Shown here one piece after another: positions 33,596-41,612 of a stretch of 64,000 nucleotides of DNA. The position numbers and the translations under genes were made by a program. The notes below the pieces were generated by a model, which saw only the letters and a list, made by a program, of their open reading frames with translations, was not told the origin of the DNA and searched no databases. The first letter of the stretch is position 1; every line of letters begins with the position of its first letter. The stretch spans positions 186,001-250,000 of the forward strand of contig NZ_JAIVLH010000004.1 in NCBI RefSeq assembly GCF_020524345.1. The letters run 5' to 3'. The DNA is from Metabacillus niabensis (GTDB taxonomy: Bacteria > Bacillota > Bacilli > Bacillales > Bacillaceae).

Positions 33596-34357
33596 ATGAA
33601 CAATACAGCGATTTCTGTAAAAGAGCTAAAAAAATCCTTTAAAGACAAGGAAGTCTTAAAAGGGGTAGATTTTGAAGTGCAGCGCGGCGAAATTTTCGCA
33701 CTGTTGGGCTCAAATGGAGCTGGCAAGACAACTACGGTTAACATCCTCTCGACGTTGATGAAGCCCGATGGCGGTGAAGTAGGTATTTGTGGTTATGACG
33801 TCCAGCGTCAACCTGATGATGTTCGTCAAAGCATCAGCCTGACAGGGCAGTTTGCAGCTTTGGACGGCATGCTCACCGGGAGGGAAAACTTGATGTTGAT
33901 CGCCAAGTTACGGGGAGTTTCCAATCCATCTCAAGTCGCTGACAAATTGCTAGCAAGATTCAGCCTCAACGATGCGGCCAATCGCCGCGCCGATAAGTAT
34001 TCCGGTGGGATGAAGCGCCGGCTAGACATTGCCATGAGTCTGATCGGGACGCCAGCAGTTATTTTTCTTGACGAACCCACAACAGGGCTTGACCCCGAAG
34101 CGAGGATTGAAGTCTGGAATGCCGTCAAAGAGCTTGCCAACGGAGGAACAACCATTATGCTGACGACCCAGTACCTGGAAGAAGCAGAACAACTTGCAGA
34201 CCGTATTGCCATCCTGCATGGCGGAAAAATCATTACGACCGGTACTCTTACCGAACTTAAGGAGATGTTCCCGCCAGCGAAAGTAGAGTACGTCGAGAAG
34301 CAGCCGACATTGGAGGAAATTTTCCTATCTATTATTGGTAAAAAGGAGGAGATGTAA
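33596..34357 (+). CDS. ABC transporter ATP-binding protein, DrrA-type
   Basis: 253 residues: Walker A GSNGAGKTT, signature YSGGMKRRL, Walker B VIFLDEPTTGLDP, switch His replaced by Gln-like TTQYLEEAEQLADRI (the H-loop position reads Q). It ends shortly after the ATPase domain, shorter than DrrA of actinomycetes (about 330). It pairs with the permease that starts at the next base. Base composition is clearly richer in G and C than the neighbours, which suggests transfer. Confidence 0.93.
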   Translation: MNNTAISVKELKKSFKDKEVLKGVDFEVQRGEIFALLGSNGAGKTTTVNILSTLMKPDGGEVGICGYDVQRQPDDVRQSISLTGQFAALDGMLTGRENLMLIAKLRGVSNPSQVADKLLARFSLNDAANRRADKYSGGMKRRLDIAMSLIGTPAVIFLDEPTTGLDPEARIEVWNAVKELANGGTTIMLTTQYLEEAEQLADRIAILHGGKIITTGTLTELKEMFPPAKVEYVEKQPTLEEIFLSIIGKKEEM

Positions 34358-35107
34358 ATGAATAGGAATACAGGGGTATTACTAGGACGTTTAATGAGGA
34401 ATATCATGCGCAGCCCAGATACGATTATCACGGTGGCGATTACGCCGATTATGATGATGCTGCTGTTTGTCTATGTATTTGGCGGAGCCATAGAGACAGG
34501 CACAGATAACTACGTCAATTATTTATTGCCGGGAATCTTGTTGATGGCTATCGCTTCCGGAGTAGCTTACACTTCATTGCGGCTGTTTACGGATGTAAAG
34601 AGTGGACTGATGGCACGTTTTATTACGATGCCCATCAAGCGCTCATCGGTGTTATGGGCTCATGTATTGACCTCGCTTGTTTCCAATGCGCTTACTGTTA
34701 TGGTGGTTATCCTAGTCGCACTATTGATGGGCTTCCGTTCCAGTGCTGATGTCCTGGATTGTTTCATGGTAGCTGGGATACTCGCTCTCTTTACACTGGC
34801 ACTTACATGGTTGGCAGTCATTCCCGGATTAACAGCGAAGTCTATGGAAGGGGCGACAGCATATTCGTATCCGTTGATTTTCCTGCCGTTTATAAGTTCG
34901 GCTTTTGTTCCCACCGAAACCATGCCTAAAATTGTCCGTACGTTCGCTGAGAACCAGCCCGTGACATCAATAGTGAATGCTATTCGTGCCCTCTTGTATG
35001 AAGGGAATGTTGGTACTGATATTTGGACCGCACTTGCCTGGTGCCTCGGCATCATGATCATCGCTTATTTCTTCGCAAATAAAGCGTTTAAACGTCAGTT
35101 AGGATAA
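34358..35107 (+). CDS. ABC-2 type permease, DrrB-like
   Basis: 249 residues with six membrane helices and the ABC-2 signature near the C-terminus (FLPFISSAFVPTETMPKIVRTFAENQPVTSIVNAIRAL). It starts immediately after the ATPase stop, preceded by AAGGAGGAG inside that gene. The two should form a 2+2 exporter of hydrophobic drugs or other amphiphiles, probably controlled by the PadR protein upstream. G+C content is higher than nearby genes. Confidence 0.93.
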   Translation: MNRNTGVLLGRLMRNIMRSPDTIITVAITPIMMMLLFVYVFGGAIETGTDNYVNYLLPGILLMAIASGVAYTSLRLFTDVKSGLMARFITMPIKRSSVLWAHVLTSLVSNALTVMVVILVALLMGFRSSADVLDCFMVAGILALFTLALTWLAVIPGLTAKSMEGATAYSYPLIFLPFISSAFVPTETMPKIVRTFAENQPVTSIVNAIRALLYEGNVGTDIWTALAWCLGIMIIAYFFANKAFKRQLG

Positions 35108-35223
35108 GTACGCATTGAGAGAATAGCATATTAATAGACAGCTGTTTTGATGAAGCCATTTGGTATCAAATGGTTCGATCTAAAGGTAGTCCAATAGGAT
35201 AAAAATAGTATTTGATAATAAAA

Positions 35224-35244
35224 GCCTCTCGAATTTTGAGAGGC
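35224..35244 (-). terminator. Terminator of the methyltransferase gene
   Basis: The stem GCCTCTC/GAGAGGC runs on the minus strand into TTTTATT. Confidence 0.82.
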
Positions 35245-35259
35245 ATTACATAATCTTAA

Positions 35260-36180
35260 TTACTTCTTTACAGCGTGGATAAAATGAATTGTTTCATATG
35301 CTGATAAATAATCGGTTCGATTTCTAAAGAAATTTTCATTGATCATAGTTGGTGTTAAATGTTCATAAATGAGTAAACCAGATCTTTCGAATAAATTCTC
35401 AATTTCATGATAAGTAAAACTTGATTTCATTGGTTCTCCACTTTCAGTAGCCATTTTCACCATGTTTTCAACTCTATTAAACATCCCTTTTTCCTCAAAG
35501 AGGTTTTCATCTGCATAATCTAAAACAATAGAGCTGCCTGATGGCATGTTAGCAAATAAGTGACTTATTAAGTTTGTATGTTCCTTTTTACTTAAATAAT
35601 AAGAAACACCTAATAGGCTAAAGAATGTTTTTTTATTATCATAATTGAAACCAGCATCAATTAATTCTTGATAAGAAAATGTAGCAGTAAAGTCCATAGG
35701 AACAAAATGAAGGTTATTAGGGATATCCAATTTAGCATTTGCTAACTTTTTCTTTTTGAATTTTTGAGTAGTTGGGTGATCAATTTCAAATATTTCTAGT
35801 CTGTTTTTCAATTCCGGATATCGGAAGCAAAATGTATCTAAGCCAGCTCCAAGTATGACATACTGTTGTACACCTAATTTAATCTCATTAAGTAGTACTT
35901 TTTCACAATAGGCAGAACGTGCTAAGGGTGTAGGAGAAAGCTGTACGTGTGTAATCCATTTTAATATTTCTTTTGGATCATCTTTATATCGTAGCCCAAT
36001 ATCTCTGTTAAAAAATTCTATCCCGTTAACCATATTATTACTAATAGTCAAAAATTCTTCTTTGGAAATTAGAGTGTTTGCAAGAAAATCATCAAAAATT
36101 TTTGGAGTGTCATATTTACTGTGATATGCACGACCAAAAGCCGCTATCAAGGAAGTTAAACTGGACTCATCATGTTCCAT
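35260..36180 (-). CDS. SAM-dependent methyltransferase, LCM/PPM1 (TIGR00027) family
   Basis: 306 residues of the leucine-carboxyl-methyltransferase-like fold. The SAM site is QQYVILGAGLDTFCFRYPE with the acidic EIDHP at the end of beta2, and SSIVLDYADENLFEE follows. Such proteins in bacteria modify small molecules (often polyketides) or have unknown targets. The ATG follows GGAGGAAAATGGA. It has its own promoter with a perfect-like dyad over the start of transcription and its own terminator. Confidence 0.88.
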   Translation of the reverse strand: MEHDESSLTSLIAAFGRAYHSKYDTPKIFDDFLANTLISKEEFLTISNNMVNGIEFFNRDIGLRYKDDPKEILKWITHVQLSPTPLARSAYCEKVLLNEIKLGVQQYVILGAGLDTFCFRYPELKNRLEIFEIDHPTTQKFKKKKLANAKLDIPNNLHFVPMDFTATFSYQELIDAGFNYDNKKTFFSLLGVSYYLSKKEHTNLISHLFANMPSGSSIVLDYADENLFEEKGMFNRVENMVKMATESGEPMKSSFTYHEIENLFERSGLLIYEHLTPTMINENFFRNRTDYLSAYETIHFIHAVKK

Positions 36181-36208
36181 TCCATTTTCCTCCTATATAA
36201 AAGAATGA

Positions 36209-36261
36209 GATTCCCCTGGCCAGGAGAATCACATTATAATACGTGTAATAATAAATGTAAA
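36209..36261 (-). promoter_or_regulatory. Promoter and operator of the methyltransferase gene
   Basis: On the minus strand: -35 TTTACA (36256-36261), 17-bp spacer, -10 TATAAT (36233-36238). Just downstream, GATTCCCCTGG/CCAGGAGAATC (36209-36230) is a 22-bp dyad with one mismatch that would cover the transcription start. Confidence 0.6.
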
Positions 36262-36588
36262 TTATAGCATAAATAGAATTTTTTGTCAAATATTTTACAT
36301 CTTGTAAATTTTGACTAAAAGAGGATGCTCGTAAGAAAAAAGGAGTATCCGTTGTTCCCGAACAGGTATGAATATCATCAATAAAAAAACCTTTCATAAA
36401 TTGAGTTGCATTTTTGAATGGATTAAAGGTTATTTTAATACATATGAAGAAGTGTAATTTAGAATAGGGGGAATATAAGAGTACTAGTCTTAGAGACGAT
36501 GTTGTTGCAACAATATCAGTTAATGAAGTATTTGTAATCAGTAAGAAGAATTTCATTTGTGAAGAATATTTAAGTGGAGGCAATAAAT
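36262..36588. other. Intergenic region before panE
   Basis: About 325 bp of A/T-rich DNA without a convincing gene; a minus-strand open frame (36170-36583) overlaps the promoter and has low-complexity Ile/Tyr-rich translation, so I do not accept it. Confidence 0.4.
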
Positions 36589-37515
36589 ATGCGTATTTTA
36601 GTAGTCGGAGCTGGAGGAATTGGAGGATATTTTGGAGGCCGATTAGTTGAGAAAGGTGAAGACGTAACGTTTCTGGTCCGTAATAGACGAAAACAACAAA
36701 TTGAAAAAAATGGCTTAGTTATACGCAGCGTAAAAGGTGATTACACTTTTTCACCCAAATTAATGACAAAAGATGAACAGTCAGATTCATTTGATCTCGT
36801 ATTACTCTCGGTAAAAGCTTATCATTTAGAGGAAACAATAAATGATTTAAACCCTTTCATCGGCGAGAAAACAGTCATTATTCCATTATTAAATGGAGTA
36901 GCTCACCTATCTCCATTACAACTGGCATTTGGAGAGGAAAAAGTGGTTGGTGGCTTATGTATTATAGAAACAACGTTAAATGAGTTGGGAGAAGTAATAC
37001 ATACAAGCGGATTTGATCAACTAGTATTTGGCGAACTAGATCATTCAAGGTCAGAGAGAATTCAACAAATTACGGCTACATTCAGTGGTACAAGAGCCAA
37101 CTTTATTTTGAGTCATCATATTATGCAAGACATTTGGAAGAAGTATTTACTTATTACCGTTATGTCAAGTGTCACAACACTGATGCGAGCACCAATGGGT
37201 CCAATTTGTGAAAGCGATGGTGGGATAGACTTTATTAGAAGTTTATGTGAAGAAGCAGCAATAATAATGAGAGCTTGTCATGCTCCAATTCCTGACAATA
37301 TTGTTGATGTGCATATGAAGACAGTGGAAAACCTTTCCTATGATTTCAAGACTTCAATGCAGCGTGATATGGAAAAAGGTTTATCAATTGAAAGTGAGCA
37401 TTTACAAGGATATTTATTAAAATTGGCAAAAGAACGTCATGTTGATACCCCAAGGCTGAATGTTGTTTATCAAAATTTAAAAGTATATGAAAAACAACTA
37501 ATGGACGTTTTATAA
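36589..37515 (+). CDS. panE: 2-dehydropantoate 2-reductase (ketopantoate reductase) family
   Basis: 308 residues from the ATG at 36589, 8 nt after GTGGAGG. The NADPH Rossmann motif VGAGGIGGYFGGRLVEKGEDV is at the N-terminus; catalytic Lys in KKYLLITVMSSV and the C-terminal ES/E-containing helix (SIESEHLQGYL) fit PanE/ApbA. It reduces ketopantoate to pantoate for coenzyme A synthesis, or acts on a related 2-oxo acid. No pan genes are adjacent, so the assignment to pantothenate synthesis is tentative. Confidence 0.85.
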   Translation: MRILVVGAGGIGGYFGGRLVEKGEDVTFLVRNRRKQQIEKNGLVIRSVKGDYTFSPKLMTKDEQSDSFDLVLLSVKAYHLEETINDLNPFIGEKTVIIPLLNGVAHLSPLQLAFGEEKVVGGLCIIETTLNELGEVIHTSGFDQLVFGELDHSRSERIQQITATFSGTRANFILSHHIMQDIWKKYLLITVMSSVTTLMRAPMGPICESDGGIDFIRSLCEEAAIIMRACHAPIPDNIVDVHMKTVENLSYDFKTSMQRDMEKGLSIESEHLQGYLLKLAKERHVDTPRLNVVYQNLKVYEKQLMDVL

Positions 37516-37534
37516 GTAAAAAAACGATCTTAGT

Positions 37535-37816
37535 TTGATCTCATTGGTCATGATCATTACGTTTATCATTTTATGTTTTATTGTCCAACAAGTATTAAAT
37601 CCCTTACCTGAACCTCTGGATTTATTGCTACTATTAATTCTATTGCTGGGTTCGTTCCTTACTGCTATTTTTAGTGTCAAAGGGCAGTTAAAGACAATTA
37701 CTTTAACTATTTCTTCTTTGGGTATCTTCGTTTTATTCGATTTGTTTATTTTTGTTATTGGTATTATGTTGTTCGGTAACTTTGGGACAAAATCTGCAAA
37801 AAGAGTTTCTATGTAA
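37535..37816 (+). CDS. Small membrane protein of unknown function
   Basis: 93 codons beginning with TTG at 37535, or possibly with the ATG a few codons later; there is no clear ribosome binding site. The product has three strongly hydrophobic helices (IITFIILCFIVQQVL; LLLLLILLLGSFLTAIF; ISSLGIFVLFDLFIFVIGIM), as in many small Bacillaceae membrane proteins. It is 19 bp after panE and before a terminator, so it could be co-transcribed. Confidence 0.5.
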   Translation: MISLVMIITFIILCFIVQQVLNPLPEPLDLLLLLILLLGSFLTAIFSVKGQLKTITLTISSLGIFVLFDLFIFVIGIMLFGNFGTKSAKRVSM

Positions 37817-37914
37817 AGGACACTCTAAATGAAGAAACAGGTAGAATTCACTGAAAGTATAGTGTAACGATCTATCATTGACATATGAAAACCTTCAAGA
37901 TTGTTTGTGTAAAC

Positions 37915-37965
37915 AAGAACTGTTACATGGGGTGATGAACCCTTTGTTAACGGTTCTTTTTTGTT
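37915..37965 (+). terminator. Rho-independent terminator
   Basis: The stem AAGAACTGTTA/TAACGGTTCTT (with one G-T pair) encloses a small inner hairpin GGG/CCC and is followed by TTTTTTG. Confidence 0.8.
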
Positions 37966-38182
37966 TTTTAAAATAATAATTTATCTATTTGGTTTCCTAG
38001 TAATAAATGAAAATAATGTAGAAATATGAAAAAAAATAGGTTTAAGGATTGTCTTTTTTGTGAATTAAAAAGGTAATAGAAATCAAAAGAGATTACTAGA
38101 GTGCTGAAATGTAAGTTTTTAAATCTTTTAAATAAAAGAGAATATTATTTTACTAAAACAAGGACTTTAGGAGGTTTTTTAA

Positions 38183-39415
38183 ATGGGAGAAGCAGCAAAA
38201 AAATTAACATTTACACAAAATAAACAATTAAATTTCCGTCCGGTTTATTCACTTCAAGATATTTACGGTGAAGAAATCATTTTTAATCCGAAATTATATG
38301 CAGAAGATTATCAGCATTTTGCAGGAGATCTATTAAGCTTAAATGCGTTAACAGGTAGGGAACTTGGTGTTGTTGGAAATACACCGGTTGTATGTCATGA
38401 GGCATGTGCAACAAAACCTGCATTACAATTGTTGAAAAAGGCAGGACTTCAATTACCATCAAAGCTTTACACGTATCGAAATGAAGAAGAATATATCGAA
38501 ACTCTTAAGCTTTTATCAAAACAACGGAAAAAGGTGATTTTTCAATATCCGCATCCTGAAGATAAGGTGTCAACTGAACTGTACAGGGTTGGCCCGGAAG
38601 TGTTAGCCTATCTTTGTGATAAGCGGAATATACCTGAACTCGTTCCATCCGAACATATACCAAAGCGAAGAATGATGAGCCTGGAACAAATTATGGAGGA
38701 AAAACCGGAACTGCCATTTGTATTAAAAACAGGTGATGGTCGTCCGACTTCAGGTGGATATGGAGTTTTACTTATTAGTGAAGAGAAACAACTTGAAGAA
38801 ATAAATGAAAGTTTTGGTGACTTAACATCCATCATTGTTGAGGAACAAATCCCATACGAGAAAAACATTTCTGTTCATTATATGGCAGACAAAAATGGGG
38901 TTATTCAATTTCTAGGAAAGTCAGAACAACTTGTAACTGAAGATGGTAATTTCTGCGGGAGTTGGATTTCCACTGATTATGATGACAGTATCGCAGATAT
39001 CGTGAAAACCGGTTTTGAAGTAATGAAAAATATTTCGGATAAAGGATATGTCGGTGTAGCCGGCTTCGATGTTCTCTTATATAACGGGCAATATTATTTT
39101 ATTGATTTAAATGTCCGTTTTAATGCATCAACATGTGGACTTCTGTTATACAACGAAATTCAAGAACGATTTGGCAAAAAGTGCATGCGTTTATGTAATT
39201 TTGATTGGAATGAGAATTTTGAAAGTGCCATTCCGATAGCCGAAAAATTCTTAGATAAGGAACATTTTATACCATTAAGTGTATTAGACCCAAGATATTT
39301 TCCGGATAACAATCAAGTGACCAAGATAATCGGTCTAGTGATAGGGCATTCTTCAGAAGAAGTTGAGGAAGTGTTGGAAGAGATGAACAGAGCAGGGTTT
39401 AGTTTAAAAGAATAA
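38183..39415 (+). CDS. ATP-grasp superfamily protein of unknown substrate
   Basis: 410 residues. The N-terminal ~130 residues form a pre-ATP-grasp-like region. The ATP-grasp core shows FVLKTGDGRPTSGGYGVLLI (Lys and glycine-rich loop), EEQIPYEKNISVHY and the metal-binding D-x-N in FIDLNVRFNASTCG. Such enzymes join a carboxylate to an amine or thiol through an acyl phosphate. The gene stands alone with TTTAGGAGG before the ATG, so the partner substrate cannot be inferred. The family is not one I can name. Confidence 0.75.
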   Translation: MGEAAKKLTFTQNKQLNFRPVYSLQDIYGEEIIFNPKLYAEDYQHFAGDLLSLNALTGRELGVVGNTPVVCHEACATKPALQLLKKAGLQLPSKLYTYRNEEEYIETLKLLSKQRKKVIFQYPHPEDKVSTELYRVGPEVLAYLCDKRNIPELVPSEHIPKRRMMSLEQIMEEKPELPFVLKTGDGRPTSGGYGVLLISEEKQLEEINESFGDLTSIIVEEQIPYEKNISVHYMADKNGVIQFLGKSEQLVTEDGNFCGSWISTDYDDSIADIVKTGFEVMKNISDKGYVGVAGFDVLLYNGQYYFIDLNVRFNASTCGLLLYNEIQERFGKKCMRLCNFDWNENFESAIPIAEKFLDKEHFIPLSVLDPRYFPDNNQVTKIIGLVIGHSSEEVEEVLEEMNRAGFSLKE

Positions 39416-39427
39416 TACGATTAGGAG

Positions 39428-39472
39428 GGGTTGTTACAACAGGGTCAGTCTTTGTGACAACCCTGTTTTTTG
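39428..39472 (+). terminator. Terminator with competing hairpin
   Basis: AACAGGGT/ACCCTGTT (39438-39445 with 39460-39467) followed by T5-6 makes a terminator. An alternative stem GGGTTGT/ACAACCC (39428-39434 with 39457-39463) uses part of the same bases and would exclude it. Confidence 0.65.
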
Positions 39473-39589
39473 TGCGTATAAATGTTTAAAGACTAGATTG
39501 GAATATTGTGTTAAATTTATAAGGTGAAATTGCAATCTATAGATCTGTATCAAATTAATGATAAAGCCTTAGGAATGGGTGATTAGTAA

Positions 39590-40456
39590 ATGATTAGAAC
39601 AATTAAAAAATTGAAGATAGAAGGGGTGACGATGGAATATTCTATTATTGGTGAAGGAGAGCCCATACTCGTATTCCATGGTGGACACTCAAACTGTTAT
39701 GAAGAATTTGGTTATAAAGCATTAATTGAACGTGGTTTCTCATTAATTACTCCTTCAAGACCAGGTTATGGAGAAACCTCTAATGAAATCGGAACAAGCC
39801 TCTTATCAGCATGTCATTTTTATAAAAGGTTACTAGATCATTTAAACATAGATAAAGTTCATGTACTCGCAATATCTGCAGGTGGACCAAGCGGTATTTT
39901 TTTCGCTGCAACCTACCCGGAAAACATACATACCCTTATATTACAGTCTGCCGTTACAAAAGAATGGCTTACCCCAAAAGACATAGAATACAAGGTTGCG
40001 AATATAATATTCCGCCCAAAAACTGAAAGATTCACATGGAAACTCATCTCTATCATGAATAATGTTTTCCCGCAGTTTATATTCAAACAAATGCTTCCAT
40101 CATTTAGTACACTCACATTTAAACAAGCAAAAGATAAATTAGATGTAAACGATATAGAGGCTATAAGAAAAATGAACAATCGTCAGCGATCTGGTAATGG
40201 TTTTCTACTTGATCTAGTTCAGATAAATGAAGTTACGATCGACACTTTAAAAGCTGTACAATGTCCAACATTTATTATGCATAGTAAAAATGATGCTTCA
40301 GTACCATTGGAACATCCAAATCTTGCTCATGAGAATATTCCTTCTTCCAAATTGCAATTACTGGACACATGGGGGCATTTAATTTGGTTAGGGAAAGCAT
40401 CTGAAGAAACTGATAGAAACCTTATTGCGTTCCTTATATCTCATAAAATGACTTAA
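39590..40456 (+). CDS. Alpha/beta hydrolase fold protein
   Basis: 288 residues. The oxyanion motif is FHGGHSN near residue 30; the nucleophile elbow is AISAGGPSG (Ser near 105); the acid and base are in HSKNDASVP and DTWGHLIWLG (His near 269). The start ATG at 39590 has a modest site (GGGTGA); a second ATG at 39632 after AAGGGGTG would lose the first strand. Substrate unknown. It stands alone. Confidence 0.85.
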   Translation: MIRTIKKLKIEGVTMEYSIIGEGEPILVFHGGHSNCYEEFGYKALIERGFSLITPSRPGYGETSNEIGTSLLSACHFYKRLLDHLNIDKVHVLAISAGGPSGIFFAATYPENIHTLILQSAVTKEWLTPKDIEYKVANIIFRPKTERFTWKLISIMNNVFPQFIFKQMLPSFSTLTFKQAKDKLDVNDIEAIRKMNNRQRSGNGFLLDLVQINEVTIDTLKAVQCPTFIMHSKNDASVPLEHPNLAHENIPSSKLQLLDTWGHLIWLGKASEETDRNLIAFLISHKMT

Positions 40457-40608
40457 GATAGTTAATACATATACGAATTTTCAGTACCTAATTTCTATCT
40501 TTGTCCACACATGTTATAATTAGAAGCTTAGAAACTGTAAGTTTTTGATCAACATAACCGGATGCCTACAAAAGCCTCCGCCCAGTGAAAAAATAGGAGA
40601 TGTAAAGA

Positions 40609-40818
40609 ATGAATAAACGATGGACAATCGGAAAAATTAAAGATTTTGTTGAAAAAAATTCTGAAAGTACGTTACTAACGACAGAATATCACGGCTTTTC
40701 TCAAAAGTTACAATTAAAGTGTGCGTGTGGTAATAGTTTTGAAAAAACCTTCACGAAATTTAAAAACAATAATCAACGTAAATGTGATGTGTGCCAACCA
40801 CCAAAAGCATCGCGTTAA
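40609..40818 (+). CDS. Small zinc-ribbon protein, 69 aa
   Basis: 69 residues with four Cys in two pairs, CACGNSFE and CDVCQPP, separated by about 20 residues: a small zinc ribbon/treble-clef. The N-terminus (MNKRWTIGKIKDFVEKNS) is a helix. The ATG follows ATAGGAGATG, and a terminator follows the stop, so expression is likely. Such ribbons often bind nucleic acid, but nothing in the context shows the target. Confidence 0.68.
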   Translation: MNKRWTIGKIKDFVEKNSESTLLTTEYHGFSQKLQLKCACGNSFEKTFTKFKNNNQRKCDVCQPPKASR

Positions 40819-40829
40819 AACTCACAAAG

Positions 40830-40867
40830 AGTGCCGGTTTCTTTCAATAGAAGTTGGCACTTTTTTA
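40830..40867 (+). terminator. Rho-independent terminator
   Basis: The stem AGTGCC/GGCACT (40830-40835 with 40856-40861) is followed by T6. Confidence 0.8.
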
Positions 40868-40908
40868 TATAATTGTAGTGAGTAAGGATAATGGAGGGGG
40901 ATTTAGGT

Positions 40909-41418
40909 TTGAAAGTGCGGTTTACAAACTTTAGTGAAGAGTGGTCTCGAATGTTTCAATCGGAGGCACAATTTCTGAAAACAATTTTTGGAGATGAAAT
41001 CATCAAGTTTGAACATTTTGGGAGTACGTCAGTTCAAGGCATGAAAGCAAAACCTGTTATTGATATGATGTGCATCGTTAAAGATATAGAGAAGATTGAT
41101 TTATTTAATAGCAAAATGACTTCACTTGGTTATGATGTTGCAGGGGAATGGGGCATCGCAGGCAGAAGGCTATTTCGTAAAGGTGGGGAAAATAGAACCC
41201 ATCATATTCACTTTTATGAAAAGAACAATCCTCAAATTGACCGTCACCTTATCTTTCGAGATTACCTGCGCTCTCATCCTAAGGAGGTCGAAACGTATAG
41301 CTCGTTTAAAGAACGTTTGGCTCAACGGTTCGATTCCACAACTGACTATAGTCCAGCCAAAAAAACGTTTGTGAGGGAAATGGAACAGAGAGCACTTAGT
41401 TGGTTTGCGAATAAATGA
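40909..41418 (+). CDS. GrpB family (UPF0157) nucleotidyltransferase-fold protein
   Basis: 169 residues from the TTG at 40909, 8 nt after GGAGGGGG. GrpB proteins are nucleotidyltransferase-fold members: FEHFGSTSVQGMKAKPVIDMM carries the G-S-T and D-x-x motifs near residues 40-60, and HHIHFYEKNNPQIDRHLIFRDYL is the conserved C-terminal block. The function of stand-alone GrpB is unknown. A perfect 19-bp-stem terminator follows. Confidence 0.88.
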   Translation: MKVRFTNFSEEWSRMFQSEAQFLKTIFGDEIIKFEHFGSTSVQGMKAKPVIDMMCIVKDIEKIDLFNSKMTSLGYDVAGEWGIAGRRLFRKGGENRTHHIHFYEKNNPQIDRHLIFRDYLRSHPKEVETYSSFKERLAQRFDSTTDYSPAKKTFVREMEQRALSWFANK

Positions 41419-41425
41419 GTTTTCA

Positions 41426-41478
41426 CTAAAAACACCTACAAACAATGTATCCACTGTTTGTAGGTGTTTTTAGTTTTT
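41426..41478 (+). terminator. Terminator with 19-bp perfect stem
   Basis: Stem 41426-41444 with 41455-41473, 10-nt loop, then TTTTT. Confidence 0.9.
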
Positions 41479-41503
41479 CATAACTGTAGGTTCCATTTCT
41501 AAA

Positions 41504-41551
41504 GATGTCACTGACCTCAATATGACAATTGTCACCTCACATCATGACATA
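41504..41551 (+). promoter_or_regulatory. Four-half-site dyad upstream of the yvfRSTU-like operon
   Basis: TGACAATTGTCA (41523-41534) is a perfect palindrome. It is flanked at similar distances by outward GATGTCA (41504-41510) and ATGACAT (41544-41550), giving a symmetric set of four TGTCA half-sites 60 bp before the operon. This is the layout of DesR/YvfU-type response-regulator sites. Confidence 0.55.
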
Positions 41552-41612
41552 CTCTACTAATCCAAATCCTTCCTCCATTGTAAAATAACCTTATAAACAA
41601 TGGAGGTCACAA

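Noticed and set aside
36170-36583. Minus-strand open frame of 137 codons between the methyltransferase and panE
   Set aside because: It runs over the methyltransferase promoter and operator and has low-complexity Tyr/Ile-rich content.
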